Shown in pieces: positions 45,489 to 54,536 of a stretch of DNA of 64,000 bases (position 1 is the first letter of the stretch; each line of letters opens with the position of its first letter). The notes beneath the pieces were generated by a model. It was not told where the DNA came from and ran no database searches. It saw only the letters and a program-made list of their open reading frames with translations. Source of the DNA: Clostridium sp. cel8 (GTDB lineage Bacteria > Bacillota > Clostridia > Clostridiales > Clostridiaceae). The translations under genes were made by a program, and so were the position numbers. Location of the stretch: positions 62,001 through 126,000 of the forward strand of contig NZ_JACGAG010000005.1 of assembly GCF_014050525.1 (NCBI RefSeq), read 5' to 3'.

Positions 45489-46571
45489 ATGCTGGATATG
45501 TATGTAAATTATGAAGGTAAGAAATTGAGATGCGGATATACAACAGGTTCCTGTGCAGCAGCAGCTGCAAAAGCTGCAGTGACGATGCTTTATTTTAATG
45601 AAGATTGTAGTGATATAAAAATAGATACACCTGCAGGTATAGAACTTGTAATTCCCATAGAAAAAGTAAATAAGAGAGAAAACTATGTGGAGTGCTGTGT
45701 TATAAAAGATGGTGGAGATGATCCGGATGACACAGATGGAATTGAAATATGGGCAAGAGCTGTTAAAACTGGGGATAAATACAGTTTAAAAGGTGGAATC
45801 GGAGTTGGAGTAGTTCAGGCAAAAGGTCTTTATGTAGGTGTTGGAGAGCCAGCTATAAATCCTGTTCCAAGACAGATGATAGAAAAAGAAGTCAAAAATG
45901 TACTGCCAAAGGGATGTGGAGTGGAAGTTACAATATTTGTCCCAGAAGGAGAAAAAGTTGCAAAGAAAACTTTTAATCCAAGGCTTAATATAATTGGAGG
46001 AATTTCAATACTTGGAACTACAGGCATAGTTAAGCCAATGTCTGAATCATCACTTATAGAGTCAATTGAAATTGAAATTGCTCAAAAAGCATCACTAGGG
46101 ACTAAAAATATAACTTTGGTATTTGGAAGTATGGGAGAAGATGTAGCGGAAAAGCTTGGATTAGACAGACGGGAAATGGTTATAATATCTAATTATGTTG
46201 GTAAGTCACTTGCAATGTGTGTAGGTGAAGGAATAGAGCATGTTACATTAGTAGGTCATATTGGAAAAATGTCAAAGATAGCCATGGGGTGCTTTAACAC
46301 ACACAGTCGTGTGTGTGATGGAAGGCTTGAGGCTATGGCTCTTGAACTTGCGCTTATGGGAAAAGATACAGAACTTGTAAGAAAAATATACAATCAAAAG
46401 ACTACAGAAGGTGCTGTAAATTATCTTGGAGAGGGATATGAAGAATTGTATAGAAGACTTGGCACGAAAATATTAAAAAAGATAAAACAGTATATGCATG
46501 GAAATATTGAAGTTGATGTAGTAATTTATTCAATGGAAAAAGGAGTATTGTACAATTCTCTTGCAAGTTAA
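45489..46571 (+). CDS. cbiD: Cobalt-precorrin-5B C1-methyltransferase
   Basis: CbiD methylates C-1 with SAM in the anaerobic pathway and is unrelated to the CbiE-type methyltransferases. The 360-residue protein has the N-terminal [18 protein letters not shown] signature, [30 protein letters not shown] and [12 protein letters not shown] with [22 protein letters not shown]. It indicates the cobalt-early, oxygen-independent route. Confidence 0.95.
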   Translation: MLDMYVNYEGKKLRCGYTTGSCAAAAAKAAVTMLYFNEDCSDIKIDTPAGIELVIPIEKVNKRENYVECCVIKDGGDDPDDTDGIEIWARAVKTGDKYSLKGGIGVGVVQAKGLYVGVGEPAINPVPRQMIEKEVKNVLPKGCGVEVTIFVPEGEKVAKKTFNPRLNIIGGISILGTTGIVKPMSESSLIESIEIEIAQKASLGTKNITLVFGSMGEDVAEKLGLDRREMVIISNYVGKSLAMCVGEGIEHVTLVGHIGKMSKIAMGCFNTHSRVCDGRLEAMALELALMGKDTELVRKIYNQKTTEGAVNYLGEGYEELYRRLGTKILKKIKQYMHGNIEVDVVIYSMEKGVLYNSLAS

Positions 46572-46604
46572 TATTAAAGTAATATTAGAAAGGATGGCTT
46601 TTAC

Positions 46605-47222
46605 ATGTGCGAAGTTTTTGTAGTTGGAATAGGGCCTGGAGATAGAGATTATATTCTTCCAAAGGCAGTTAAGGTTATGAATAGGTCAGATGTAGTATTA
46701 GGGTTTAAAAGGGCACTTTCAAGCATTGATTTTATAGATGTACCCAAAATGGAAGTTAATAAGTTAAAAGAGATAATATCAATTATAAACTCCAAAGATT
46801 ATAAAGTTGTTTCAATTGTAGCTTCAGGAGATCCTATGTTTTATGGAATAGCAGAATATCTAGGCAAAAACTATAGTGGAAATATAGAAGTAGTTCCAGG
46901 AATAAGTTCTTTTCAGTATATGATGTCTAAAATCGGGAAAAGCTGGCAAAATGCATATCTTGGAAGTCTGCATGGAAGAGATATGAACATTATAGATACA
47001 GTAAAGCAGAATAAAATTTCAATATGGCTTACAGACGATAATAATTCTCCTAATAGAATATGTAGTATATTGTTTGAAAATAAAATAGAATCTAAGGTAT
47101 ATATAGGAGAAAATCTTTCCTATGAAAATGAATCTATAACTTCAGGATATCCAGATAGGCTTAAAAATCTAAAATTTAGCGGATTGTCTGTAGTTGTAAT
47201 AGAAAATTTAGATATTCAATAA
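46605..47222 (+). CDS. cbiE: Cobalt-precorrin-7 C5-methyltransferase
   Basis: This 205-residue SAM-dependent tetrapyrrole methylase methylates C-5. It shows the fold's start VVGIGPGDRDYILPKA, VASGDPMFYGIAEYL and the VVPGISSFQYM segment, with LGSLHGRD typical for CbiE. The ATG has GAAAGGATGG upstream. cbiT, its functional partner (the two are fused as CobL in other bacteria), follows after 36 bases. Confidence 0.93.
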   Translation: MCEVFVVGIGPGDRDYILPKAVKVMNRSDVVLGFKRALSSIDFIDVPKMEVNKLKEIISIINSKDYKVVSIVASGDPMFYGIAEYLGKNYSGNIEVVPGISSFQYMMSKIGKSWQNAYLGSLHGRDMNIIDTVKQNKISIWLTDDNNSPNRICSILFENKIESKVYIGENLSYENESITSGYPDRLKNLKFSGLSVVVIENLDIQ

Positions 47223-47258
47223 AAACTTATTTAACTAATTTAAGGAAAGGATGTATTT

Positions 47259-47816
47259 ATGTATATATCAGATAGTGAGTTTATAAGGGGAGAATGCCCT
47301 ATGACAAAAGAAGAAATAAGGATATTAAGTACTGCGAAGATGAATTTGAAAGAGGACTCAAGAGTACTTGATATAGGTGCAGGTACTGGGTCAATGAGCA
47401 TACAAATGGCAAAGCTATGTAAAAAGGGTGAAGTTATAGCTATAGAAATGGATTCTACGGCACTAGATCTTATAAATCGAAATAAAATAAAATTTAAAGC
47501 AGATAATTTAACAGTAGTAGCAGGAGATGCTCTTGAAGTTGAAAAAAGCATAACACCTTATTTTGATGGAATATTTGTAGGTGGAAGTAAGGGAAGTATA
47601 GATAAAATAATTAAGTCCTATGATAGTAAACTAAAACCAGGTGGTAAAATGGTGCTAAATTTTATAACTCTTAGAAATTTGAATATTGCCCTGGAAACTT
47701 TAGAATCTTTAAATTACAAGATAGATTGTATACAGGTATCTGTAAGTAGAGTAAAAGGAAAGAGCCGTATGATATTTTCAAATAACAGTATATTTATTGT
47801 GACTGCTTTTAGATAA
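47259..47816 (+). CDS. cbiT: Cobalt-precorrin-6B C15-methyltransferase (decarboxylating)
   Basis: The 185-residue class I SAM methyltransferase has motif I DIGAGTGSMSIQMA, the preceding CPMTKEEIRILSTAKM segment typical for CbiT, and FDGIFVGGSKG. It decarboxylates the C-12 acetate side chain and methylates C-15. RBS AAGGAAAGGATG. It is paired with cbiE. Confidence 0.94.
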   Translation: MYISDSEFIRGECPMTKEEIRILSTAKMNLKEDSRVLDIGAGTGSMSIQMAKLCKKGEVIAIEMDSTALDLINRNKIKFKADNLTVVAGDALEVEKSITPYFDGIFVGGSKGSIDKIIKSYDSKLKPGGKMVLNFITLRNLNIALETLESLNYKIDCIQVSVSRVKGKSRMIFSNNSIFIVTAFR

Positions 47817-47837
47817 TTATTAGAGGATGTGATTTAC

Positions 47838-48524
47838 TTGAATGAAACTAATTTAAATACTGGAAAACTTTATGGAATAGGTATGGGGCCTGGGGATGAA
47901 GAGCTTATAACTCTCAAAGCTATGAATACAATAAAAAAATGTGATGTTATATTTGTGCCTTCTGCAAGAGAAGGAGGAGAGAGTACGGCACTTTCAATTG
48001 CAAAGAATTTTATTCCAAAAAATAGAGAAATTATTGTAAAACACTTCCCAATGGGAGGAAAAGACCAGAAAAGAAAGATAAAAGAGGCTTCTATTGAAAT
48101 TGAAGAGAAGTTGAAAATTGGTAAAAATGTGGCGTTTTTAACTATAGGTGATCCATTTATATACAGCACATATATCTATGTTCTAGAGTATATAGATGCA
48201 AATGGATATAGTGTTGAAACAATTCCAGGAATAACATCGTTTTCTGCAGCAGCAAGTATTTCTGGGGAAACTATAGTAATTGGAAATGAAAGACTTTTAA
48301 TAATTCCAGCATCCCAGATAGAAAAGATAAGAGATGAGAAATTTTTAGTTATTATGAAATTAAAGAAAAACGAGAGAGAAGTTCTAGACTTTTTAGAAGA
48401 CAAGGGATTCAAATATGTATATGTTAAAAGGGCTTATAGAGAAGGACAGCAAGTACTTAGAGATAGAGATGAAATATTAAAAAACAGTGATTATATGTCA
48501 CTTATAATAGCACATAGGGACTGA
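47838..48524 (+). CDS. cbiL: Cobalt-precorrin-2 C20-methyltransferase
   Basis: This 228-residue tetrapyrrole methylase carries GIGMGPGDEELITLKA, IFVPSAREGGES, FLTIGDPFIYSTYIYVLEY and ETIPGITSFSAAAS. It adds the first ring-contraction-related methyl at C-20 after cobalt insertion by CbiK. TTG at 47838 is chosen because AGAGGATGTGA overlaps the alternative GTG at 47829. It follows cbiT by 21 bases. Confidence 0.93.
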   Translation: MNETNLNTGKLYGIGMGPGDEELITLKAMNTIKKCDVIFVPSAREGGESTALSIAKNFIPKNREIIVKHFPMGGKDQKRKIKEASIEIEEKLKIGKNVAFLTIGDPFIYSTYIYVLEYIDANGYSVETIPGITSFSAAASISGETIVIGNERLLIIPASQIEKIRDEKFLVIMKLKKNEREVLDFLEDKGFKYVYVKRAYREGQQVLRDRDEILKNSDYMSLIIAHRD

Positions 48525-48549
48525 AAAAAGTAAAACTAGGAGGAATAAA

Positions 48550-49326
48550 ATGAAAAATAAAGTTTATTTTATAGGTGCAGGTCCTGGAGATCCTGATTTG
48601 ATAACTGTTAAAGGAAGGAAGATAATTGAAAACGCAGATGTAATTATATATGCAGGTTCTCTTGTATCAAAGGAGCACTTTAACTACTGCAAAGATGGTG
48701 TAGAACTTTATAATTCAGCTTCTATGACACTTGATCAGGTAATAGATGTTATTAAGAAAGCTTGCAGAGAAGATAAAAAAGTAGTAAGACTGCATACAGG
48801 AGATCCATCTATTTACGGTGCAATAAAAGAGCAGATGGATAGGCTCTCTGAAGCTGAAATAGACTATGAGGTAGTTCCTGGGGTAAGTTCATTTACAGCA
48901 GCAGCAGCTTCTATAAAGAGAGAATTTACTCTTCCAGGAGTTAGTCAGACTGTAATATTAACTAGAATCGCAGGGAGAACTCCAGTACCTGAAAATGAAG
49001 ACCTTGAAAAACTTGCAAGTATAGGTTGCTCAATGGCACTATTCTTATCTGTGGGAATGATAGATAAAGTAGTTGAAAAACTTAGAAGAGGGTATAAGAG
49101 AAATGTTCCTGTAGCTGTAATTCAAAGGGCAAGTTGGAAAGATGAAAAATATGTGCTTGGGACTCTTGATGACATTGCAGAAAAGGTAAAAGAGGCAAAT
49201 ATAACTAAAACTGCTCAAATACTTGTAGGAGATTTTATAAATAGTAACTATGAAGAGAGTTTTTTATATAACAAAAATTTTTCTCATGGCTACAGAAAGG
49301 CTGAAAATGAAAATAGCACTGATTAG
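48550..49326 (+). CDS. cbiF: Cobalt-precorrin-4 C11-methyltransferase
   Basis: CbiF (CobM homologue) methylates C-11. The 258-residue protein has FIGAGPGDPDLITVKG, YAGSLV, RLHTGDPSIYGAIKEQ, VVPGVSSFTAAAAS and the GVSQTVILTR-AGRTPVPE region characteristic of the C11 enzyme. RBS CTAGGAGGA. Its 3' end overlaps the cbiG start by 20 bases, suggesting translational coupling. Confidence 0.95.
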   Translation: MKNKVYFIGAGPGDPDLITVKGRKIIENADVIIYAGSLVSKEHFNYCKDGVELYNSASMTLDQVIDVIKKACREDKKVVRLHTGDPSIYGAIKEQMDRLSEAEIDYEVVPGVSSFTAAAASIKREFTLPGVSQTVILTRIAGRTPVPENEDLEKLASIGCSMALFLSVGMIDKVVEKLRRGYKRNVPVAVIQRASWKDEKYVLGTLDDIAEKVKEANITKTAQILVGDFINSNYEESFLYNKNFSHGYRKAENENSTD

Positions 49327-50296
49327 TGTAACAAAATCTGGAAATAAAATAGCAGATAAATTAAAAGAAAAGTATGATGTTGACTTATATTCTACAAGTA
49401 ATATTAAAAACTTTAATTTAAGAAAAGTAACTAAAAACGCAATGAAAAATTACAGAGCTTTAATATTTGTGTCATCTACAGGAATTGCAGTTAGGGCAAT
49501 AGCAAATTTTATAGAGTCAAAGGACAAAGACCCTGCAGTTATTGTAATAGATAGCTGTAAAAGATTTGTAATTAGCCTTTTAAGTGGACACATTGGAGGA
49601 GCAAACAAGCTTACAAATGAAATAGCAAATATGCTGGAAGCAGAACCTGTAATAACTACAGCTACAGACAACATGGGTATAATTGCACCAGATGTAATTG
49701 CAGTTAATAATGATCTTGAAATAGATAATCTTAAAATTGCAAAGAATATATCAGCTCTATTAGTTAATAGGAAAAAGGTGTACTTTAAAGATGAAGAAGG
49801 TATCATAAATTGCCCAAAGGGATATACAAGTGAAATAGACACTTCAGATGGAATTGTAGTTGTGACCAATAAAATTTCTCCATTTAATTTAAATTCAAAA
49901 AATGTTGAGTGTTTGAAATTAATAAGAAAAAACATTGTGCTTGGTATAGGATGCAAAAAAAATTTTGATGCAGAAACTATGAAAACACAAGTGATTAATG
50001 TATTAAAGGAAAAGAACATAGATAAGAGAGCTGTATGCAAGGTGGCAACTGTAGATTTAAAGGCTTCAGAAAGTGCAATTTTACATTTAAAAGATTATTT
50101 AAAGTGTAATCTTGAAATATTTTCTAGAGAAAGTATAAAAAGAGTACAACATAAATTTGAAGGAAGCGACTTCGTAGAGAAAACTATAGGTGTAAGAGGT
50201 GTATGTGAACCTTGTGCATATCTTGCAGGAGCAGTGGAATTGACAGAGAAGATGAAGTTAAATGGCATGACTTTGTGTATAGGAAAAATTAAATAA
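49307..50296 (+). CDS. cbiG: Cobalt-precorrin-5A hydrolase
   Basis: CbiG opens the lactone of cobalt-precorrin-5A and releases acetaldehyde. The 329-residue protein shows the N-terminal domain (IALISVTKSGNKIADKL), the middle domain SGHIGGANKLTNEIA and TATDNMGIIAPD, and the C-terminal domain GIGCKK...GVRGVCEPCAYLAG. ATG at 49307 is preferred because AGAAAGG at 49294-49300 is correctly placed, while an ATG at 49250 has no RBS and adds an unrelated N-terminus. Confidence 0.93.
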   Translation: MKIALISVTKSGNKIADKLKEKYDVDLYSTSNIKNFNLRKVTKNAMKNYRALIFVSSTGIAVRAIANFIESKDKDPAVIVIDSCKRFVISLLSGHIGGANKLTNEIANMLEAEPVITTATDNMGIIAPDVIAVNNDLEIDNLKIAKNISALLVNRKKVYFKDEEGIINCPKGYTSEIDTSDGIVVVTNKISPFNLNSKNVECLKLIRKNIVLGIGCKKNFDAETMKTQVINVLKEKNIDKRAVCKVATVDLKASESAILHLKDYLKCNLEIFSRESIKRVQHKFEGSDFVEKTIGVRGVCEPCAYLAGAVELTEKMKLNGMTLCIGKIK

Positions 50297-50317
50297 TAAA
50301 ATAGGAGGTGCTTTAGT

Positions 50318-51040
50318 TTGGGAAAACTTTATGTTGAGGGGATTGGCCCTGGAAGCCCTGAAAATATGACATTAAGGGCAGTTAGAGCAATAGAGAAAAG
50401 TGAAGTTGTAGTAGGATATACAAAATACATTGATATGATTTCACATTTGATTGAGGGAAAAGAGATTTTTTCAACTGGCATGAAAGGTGAAGTAGAAAGA
50501 TGCAAAAAAGCTATTGAGCTTTCAAAAGACAAAGTAGTATCAATAATAAGTACAGGTGATGCAGGAATATATGGAATGGCAGGGCTCATATTAGAGCTTG
50601 GTAAAAATGAAAATATAGAAATAATACCAGGTGTTACAGCATCTCTATCAGCGGCATCTATAGTTGGAGCCCCACTTATGCATGATAACTGTAATATAAG
50701 TTTAAGTGATCTTATGACTCCATATGACCTTATAAAGAAGAGAGTTAAACTTGCAGCAGAAGGAGATTTTGTAATTTCACTTTACAATCCTAAAAGTCAC
50801 GGAAGACCATTTTATCTTAGAGAATGTATTGATATTATAAAGATGTATAGAAGTAAGACTACACCTGTAGCTATAGTAAAAAATGCACTTAGAGAAGGCC
50901 AGTCTTTTAGTGTAACAACTCTTGAAAATTTCTCAGATGATATAGTGGATATGATGAGTATAGTTATAGTTGGAAATAGCAAAAGCTATATAGATGGACA
51001 AAAATTTATAACTCCAAGAGGGTATAAGATAAATTCATAG
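50318..51040 (+). CDS. cbiH: Cobalt-precorrin-3 C17-methyltransferase
   Basis: CbiH performs the ring-contracting C-17 methylation. The 240-residue methylase has VEGIGPGSPENMTLRA, VVGYTKYIDMI, VSIISTGDAGIYGMAG, IIPGVTASLSAAS and HDNCNISLSDLMTPYD, the last typical for CbiH/CobJ. TTG start with ATAGGAGGTGC. Ring contraction in the anaerobic route needs no oxygen, consistent with the organism type. Confidence 0.94.
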   Translation: MGKLYVEGIGPGSPENMTLRAVRAIEKSEVVVGYTKYIDMISHLIEGKEIFSTGMKGEVERCKKAIELSKDKVVSIISTGDAGIYGMAGLILELGKNENIEIIPGVTASLSAASIVGAPLMHDNCNISLSDLMTPYDLIKKRVKLAAEGDFVISLYNPKSHGRPFYLRECIDIIKMYRSKTTPVAIVKNALREGQSFSVTTLENFSDDIVDMMSIVIVGNSKSYIDGQKFITPRGYKINS

Positions 51041-51085
51041 TCACTATACTAAATTATGTAATGATAAAGTAAGGAGGATTATTTT

Positions 51086-51898
51086 GTGAAAAATAAAGGT
51101 ATACTTGTAGTGAGCTTTGGAACAAGTATTTTGAGTATATTAAAGTCATGTATAGAGAATACTGAAAACTCAATAAAAAGGGAATTTGAAGGCTATGAAG
51201 TGAGAAGGGCATTTACATCAGGTATGATAATAAATAAATTAAAGTCAGATTATAATTTGAATATAGATAGTGTAGATGAAGCTCTTGAAAAGATGCTTCA
51301 AGATGGTATTCTAGAAGTATATGTGCAGCCACTTCATATAATTCCTGGAGATGAATACGATAAGCTAGTTGAGGTATCAAAAAAATATAAATCTAGATTT
51401 AATAAAATTGTAGTTGGAAGACCTTTACTTTATAGAGAAGGAGATTATAAAATAGCTGCAAGTGCCCTGAAAAAACAACTACCTGAATATGGAGATAGTG
51501 AAGCGATTATCTTAATGGGACATGGAACAAGTCATCCTATAAATGCAAGTTACTCTATGCTCCAAAATATACTGCGAGATGAAGGAATGAAAAATATATT
51601 TGTATCTACAGTTGAAGGCTATCCAGTTTTAGAAAACACAATTTGTGTTTTAAAAGAGAAAAATATAAAAAGAGTTATTTTGATGCCATTTATGCTTGTA
51701 GCAGGAAATCATGTAGTTGAAGATATGTGTGGTGAAGATAAAAACTCATGGAAAAATATTCTTAAAAATATGGGATTTGAAGTTGATCTATATTTGCACG
51801 GATTAGGAGAAAATAAGGCATTTCATGAAATATACATACAACATATAAAGGATTCTATAAATGGAAATCCGCTGCTAATGGAGATGAATAAAATTTGA
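51086..51898 (+). CDS. cbiK: Sirohydrochlorin cobaltochelatase
   Basis: CbiK inserts Co2+ into sirohydrochlorin, the committing step of the cobalt-early pathway. The 270-residue protein has metal-site residues H146 (MGHGTSH), E177 (VEGYP) and H209 (GNHVVEDM), in line with the class II chelatase of the Salmonella type. No N-terminal signal peptide is present, so it is cytoplasmic. GTG start at 51086 with AAGGAGGAT. Its last bases overlap the cbiJ start. Confidence 0.94.
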   Translation: MKNKGILVVSFGTSILSILKSCIENTENSIKREFEGYEVRRAFTSGMIINKLKSDYNLNIDSVDEALEKMLQDGILEVYVQPLHIIPGDEYDKLVEVSKKYKSRFNKIVVGRPLLYREGDYKIAASALKKQLPEYGDSEAIILMGHGTSHPINASYSMLQNILRDEGMKNIFVSTVEGYPVLENTICVLKEKNIKRVILMPFMLVAGNHVVEDMCGEDKNSWKNILKNMGFEVDLYLHGLGENKAFHEIYIQHIKDSINGNPLLMEMNKI

Positions 51899-52671
51899 TT
51901 GGATTAATTCTTGGAACATCAGAAGGTAGGGATATACTGTCAAGTCTAAATAAAGTTACTTGTGATATATTTATATCTACTGCTACAAAATACGGTGGAG
52001 ATATTTTAAAAGATTATAAATTTGCCTGCTTAAATACTATGCCTCTTGATTATAATGGACTTATTCAAGTTATTAAAGACAAAGGCATAGATGTACTTGT
52101 AGATGCCTCACACCCTTATGCTGTTGAAATAACTAAAAATGCTGAAAAGGCATGTAAGGATTTAAATATAGAATATATAAGATATGAAAGACCATCATGT
52201 ATTGAAGAGTTCAAAGATGATAAGAGAATTATTACTGTAGAAGATTATAGAGATCTATATGAAAAGATTAAATTTATTGATGGAACTATACTGAATACAA
52301 CTGGAAGTAAGAATTTGGACTTTATAATGAGCATGAATTTAAAAAATAGAATAGTCCACAGAGTGCTTCCACGACCTGAAGTAATTGAAAAATGCTATAG
52401 ATTAGGTGTAGGTATGGATGATATAATTGCAATAAAGGGACCTATAAGCTATGAAATGAATTGCTTATTTATAAGAGAATATGAAGCAAAGGCAGTTATT
52501 TTAAAAGACAGTGGAATAAGAGGAGGAACTTACGATAAGGTAAAAGCATGTTTAGACTGTGGAATATATGCATTTGTTATTAATAGAAAAAAGATTAAAT
52601 ATGACAATGTATTTTATGATATAGAAAAAATGGTAAATTATTTAGAAAAAAAATATATTTTTAGGGGATAA
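51895..52671 (+). CDS. cbiJ: Cobalt-precorrin-6A reductase
   Basis: CbiJ reduces cobalt-precorrin-6A with NAD(P)H. The 258-residue protein has an N-terminal nucleotide-binding start LILGTSEGRDI, DASHPYAVEITKNA, LNTTGSKNLDF, RVLPRPEVIEKC and the C-terminal KDSGIRGGTYDKV signature. TTG start, sharing TTGA with the cbiK stop; GGAG at 51880-51883 serves as RBS. pduX follows after 3 bases. Confidence 0.92.
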   Translation: MIGLILGTSEGRDILSSLNKVTCDIFISTATKYGGDILKDYKFACLNTMPLDYNGLIQVIKDKGIDVLVDASHPYAVEITKNAEKACKDLNIEYIRYERPSCIEEFKDDKRIITVEDYRDLYEKIKFIDGTILNTTGSKNLDFIMSMNLKNRIVHRVLPRPEVIEKCYRLGVGMDDIIAIKGPISYEMNCLFIREYEAKAVILKDSGIRGGTYDKVKACLDCGIYAFVINRKKIKYDNVFYDIEKMVNYLEKKYIFRG

Positions 52672-52674
52672 ATT

Positions 52675-53550
52675 ATGAAAGTTACAACTTTTTATCCTGG
52701 AGGTTTTGGAGAGATAATACAGGGAACAGTTGAAAATAAAGATATATTACTATCTTTTCCAGTAAATATTTATACTAAAGTAAGTTTAATTAAATGTGGT
52801 GAAGGTTCAAAAAAACACCTGTCACAAGATTATTTAAGAAAGTCCTATAAGTTTATGATGAATATATTAAAACTTTGGGGATATGAAATGGAATTTAAAG
52901 ATATTTTAATAAAAATTGAATCAAAAATACCTAAGGGAAAAGGTATGGCAAGCAGTACTGCTGATTTATGTGCAGTTTATAATTGCTTAATTGAAATGTT
53001 TAATAGAAAATATGATGAAAATGAACTTACAGAGCAATGTATAGCTATAGAGCCAACAGACAGTATAATCTTTGAAAAAATGACTATATTTGATTATAAA
53101 ACAGGTAAGTATAAAGAGTCTATAGGAGATTATTTTAAATTTAATATATTAGCTTTTGAAGGAGAAAAAGTTATAGATACTATAGATTTTAATAATAGTA
53201 ATTTAAACTCTTTGGCAAGGATAGATGATCTTATAGATCCTTTGAGAAATGCTATTAAAAGTAAGGACTTAAGTGAGATGTCAAAGATATCAACGGAAAG
53301 TATATTTAGAAATCAGAGAAGACTTCACAATGAATTTTTAGAAATAGTTATGAGAATATGTGAAAAATTTGGAGGCCTTGGAATAATAGGAGCTCATAGT
53401 GGAAATGTACTAGGTATCGTATTTGATGATAGTGAAAAGATTGATTTTTTGAGTAAGAGCATACATATTAATAAATTGAAAGTATATAATATGTGTGCAT
53501 TAGATAAATTAAAAAAATACACATGTAAAGGTGGAGATACTTTTGAGTAA
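52675..53550 (+). CDS. pduX: L-threonine kinase (PduX-like, GHMP family)
   Basis: The 291-residue GHMP kinase starts TTFYPGGFGEIIQGT and has the phosphate-binding loop IPKGKGMASSTADLCA (approx. residues 85-100) and a C-terminal GIIGAHSGNVLGIVF motif. Members within B12 clusters phosphorylate L-threonine, giving the substrate of CobD. It makes aminopropanol phosphate from free threonine possible. It starts 3 bases after cbiJ and overlaps the adenosyltransferase gene by 8 bases. Confidence 0.88.
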   Translation: MKVTTFYPGGFGEIIQGTVENKDILLSFPVNIYTKVSLIKCGEGSKKHLSQDYLRKSYKFMMNILKLWGYEMEFKDILIKIESKIPKGKGMASSTADLCAVYNCLIEMFNRKYDENELTEQCIAIEPTDSIIFEKMTIFDYKTGKYKESIGDYFKFNILAFEGEKVIDTIDFNNSNLNSLARIDDLIDPLRNAIKSKDLSEMSKISTESIFRNQRRLHNEFLEIVMRICEKFGGLGIIGAHSGNVLGIVFDDSEKIDFLSKSIHINKLKVYNMCALDKLKKYTCKGGDTFE

Positions 53551-54058
53551 AGGATATATTCAAGTTTATACTGGAAATGGGAAGGGAAAGACTACAGCGG
53601 CTTTAGGGCTTAGCCTAAGAGCTATTTGTGCAGGAAAGAAAGTATATTTTGGACAATTTGCAAAGGGAATGGACTATAGCGAGTTGAAAGTACCAGAGAT
53701 GTTACCTAATTTCACTATGGAGCAGTTTGGTAGAGATGCATTTATAAAAGGGAAACCTACAGATGAGGATAGGGAAAAAGCACATAAGGGGCTGAATAAA
53801 ATTGAAAATATATTGACTTCAAATGAATATGACATAGTTGTTCTTGACGAACTCAATATAGCAACATACTACAAATTAATTTCAGTTGATGAAATATTGG
53901 AAATTTTACATAAGAGAAATCCGGAAATAGAAGTAATAATAACAGGAAGGTATGCAGATCCTAAAATAATAGAGATAGCTGACTTAGTAACTGAAATGAA
54001 GCTAGTAAAGCATTATTATAATAATGGAGTAAAAGCTAGAGTTGGTATTGAAAATTAA
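53543..54058 (+). CDS. btuR: Cob(I)yrinic acid a,c-diamide adenosyltransferase (CobA/BtuR type)
   Basis: The 171-residue protein starts IQVYTGNGKGKTTAALGLSL, the Walker A loop of the CobA/CobO/BtuR family, followed by YFGQFAKGMDYSE and VLDELNIATYY. It transfers the adenosyl group from ATP to Co(I) corrinoids. TTG at 53543 is chosen because GGTGGAGAT lies just upstream and overlaps the GTG at 53531. It closes the 21-gene operon. Confidence 0.94.
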   Translation: MSKGYIQVYTGNGKGKTTAALGLSLRAICAGKKVYFGQFAKGMDYSELKVPEMLPNFTMEQFGRDAFIKGKPTDEDREKAHKGLNKIENILTSNEYDIVVLDELNIATYYKLISVDEILEILHKRNPEIEVIITGRYADPKIIEIADLVTEMKLVKHYYNNGVKARVGIEN

Positions 54059-54183
54059 TATTTAAAATTTCTAAAATTATTTTATATTTATTTTTTGTAA
54101 GATTTAATTTAATAATTTAAAGTTATGATTTATTTAAAATAAATATGTCATTATTTTAAATTGTGTTTTGATTGTATATTCAT

Positions 54184-54226
54184 AGAAGTGGCATTAAATA
54201 AGGGTTTTAGTGCCACTTCTTTTAAT
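54184..54226 (+). terminator. Terminator of the cobalamin operon
   Basis: AGAAGTGGCA (54184-54193) and TGCCACTTCT (54211-54220) form a perfect 10-base-pair stem followed by TTTTAATT. The preceding 54059-54183 stretch is AT-rich without features. Confidence 0.85.
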
Positions 54227-54418
54227 TGTAAAAAATGAATAATGAATTTTTATAATTTAAGAATTAAATTTACTTAATGTACATAATTATTAGAATATTT
54301 AAAAATATGCTATGAGAGCATTCATGAGGTTAACAAAGCTAGCAAGATTATAATAGATGCTAACTTATAACTTTAACTAAAATGGTTAAAGACAGCTGTT
54401 AATTGGTAATTATGTCAA

Positions 54419-54447
54419 TTGACCTGTCATGGTATATATTATAGAAT
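54419..54447 (+). promoter_or_regulatory. Candidate promoter of the yitT-type gene
   Basis: TTGACC (54419-54424) and TAGAAT (54442-54447) are 17 bases apart. Between 54227 and 54536 I see no gene; a 15-base direct repeat (CTTGTAATAAGTAAA) lies at about 54478-54511. Confidence 0.5.
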
Positions 54448-54536
54448 TTATTTGCAAATAAGGGATTTGAAACAATCCTTGTAATAAGTAAAATCTTGTA
54501 ATAAGTAAAATACAGATGGTTTTTAGGAGGTTTAAT

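Noticed and set aside
49450-50040. Minus-strand ORF of 196 residues inside cbiG
   Set aside because: Antisense shadow of a conserved gene, no RBS and no recognisable motif.
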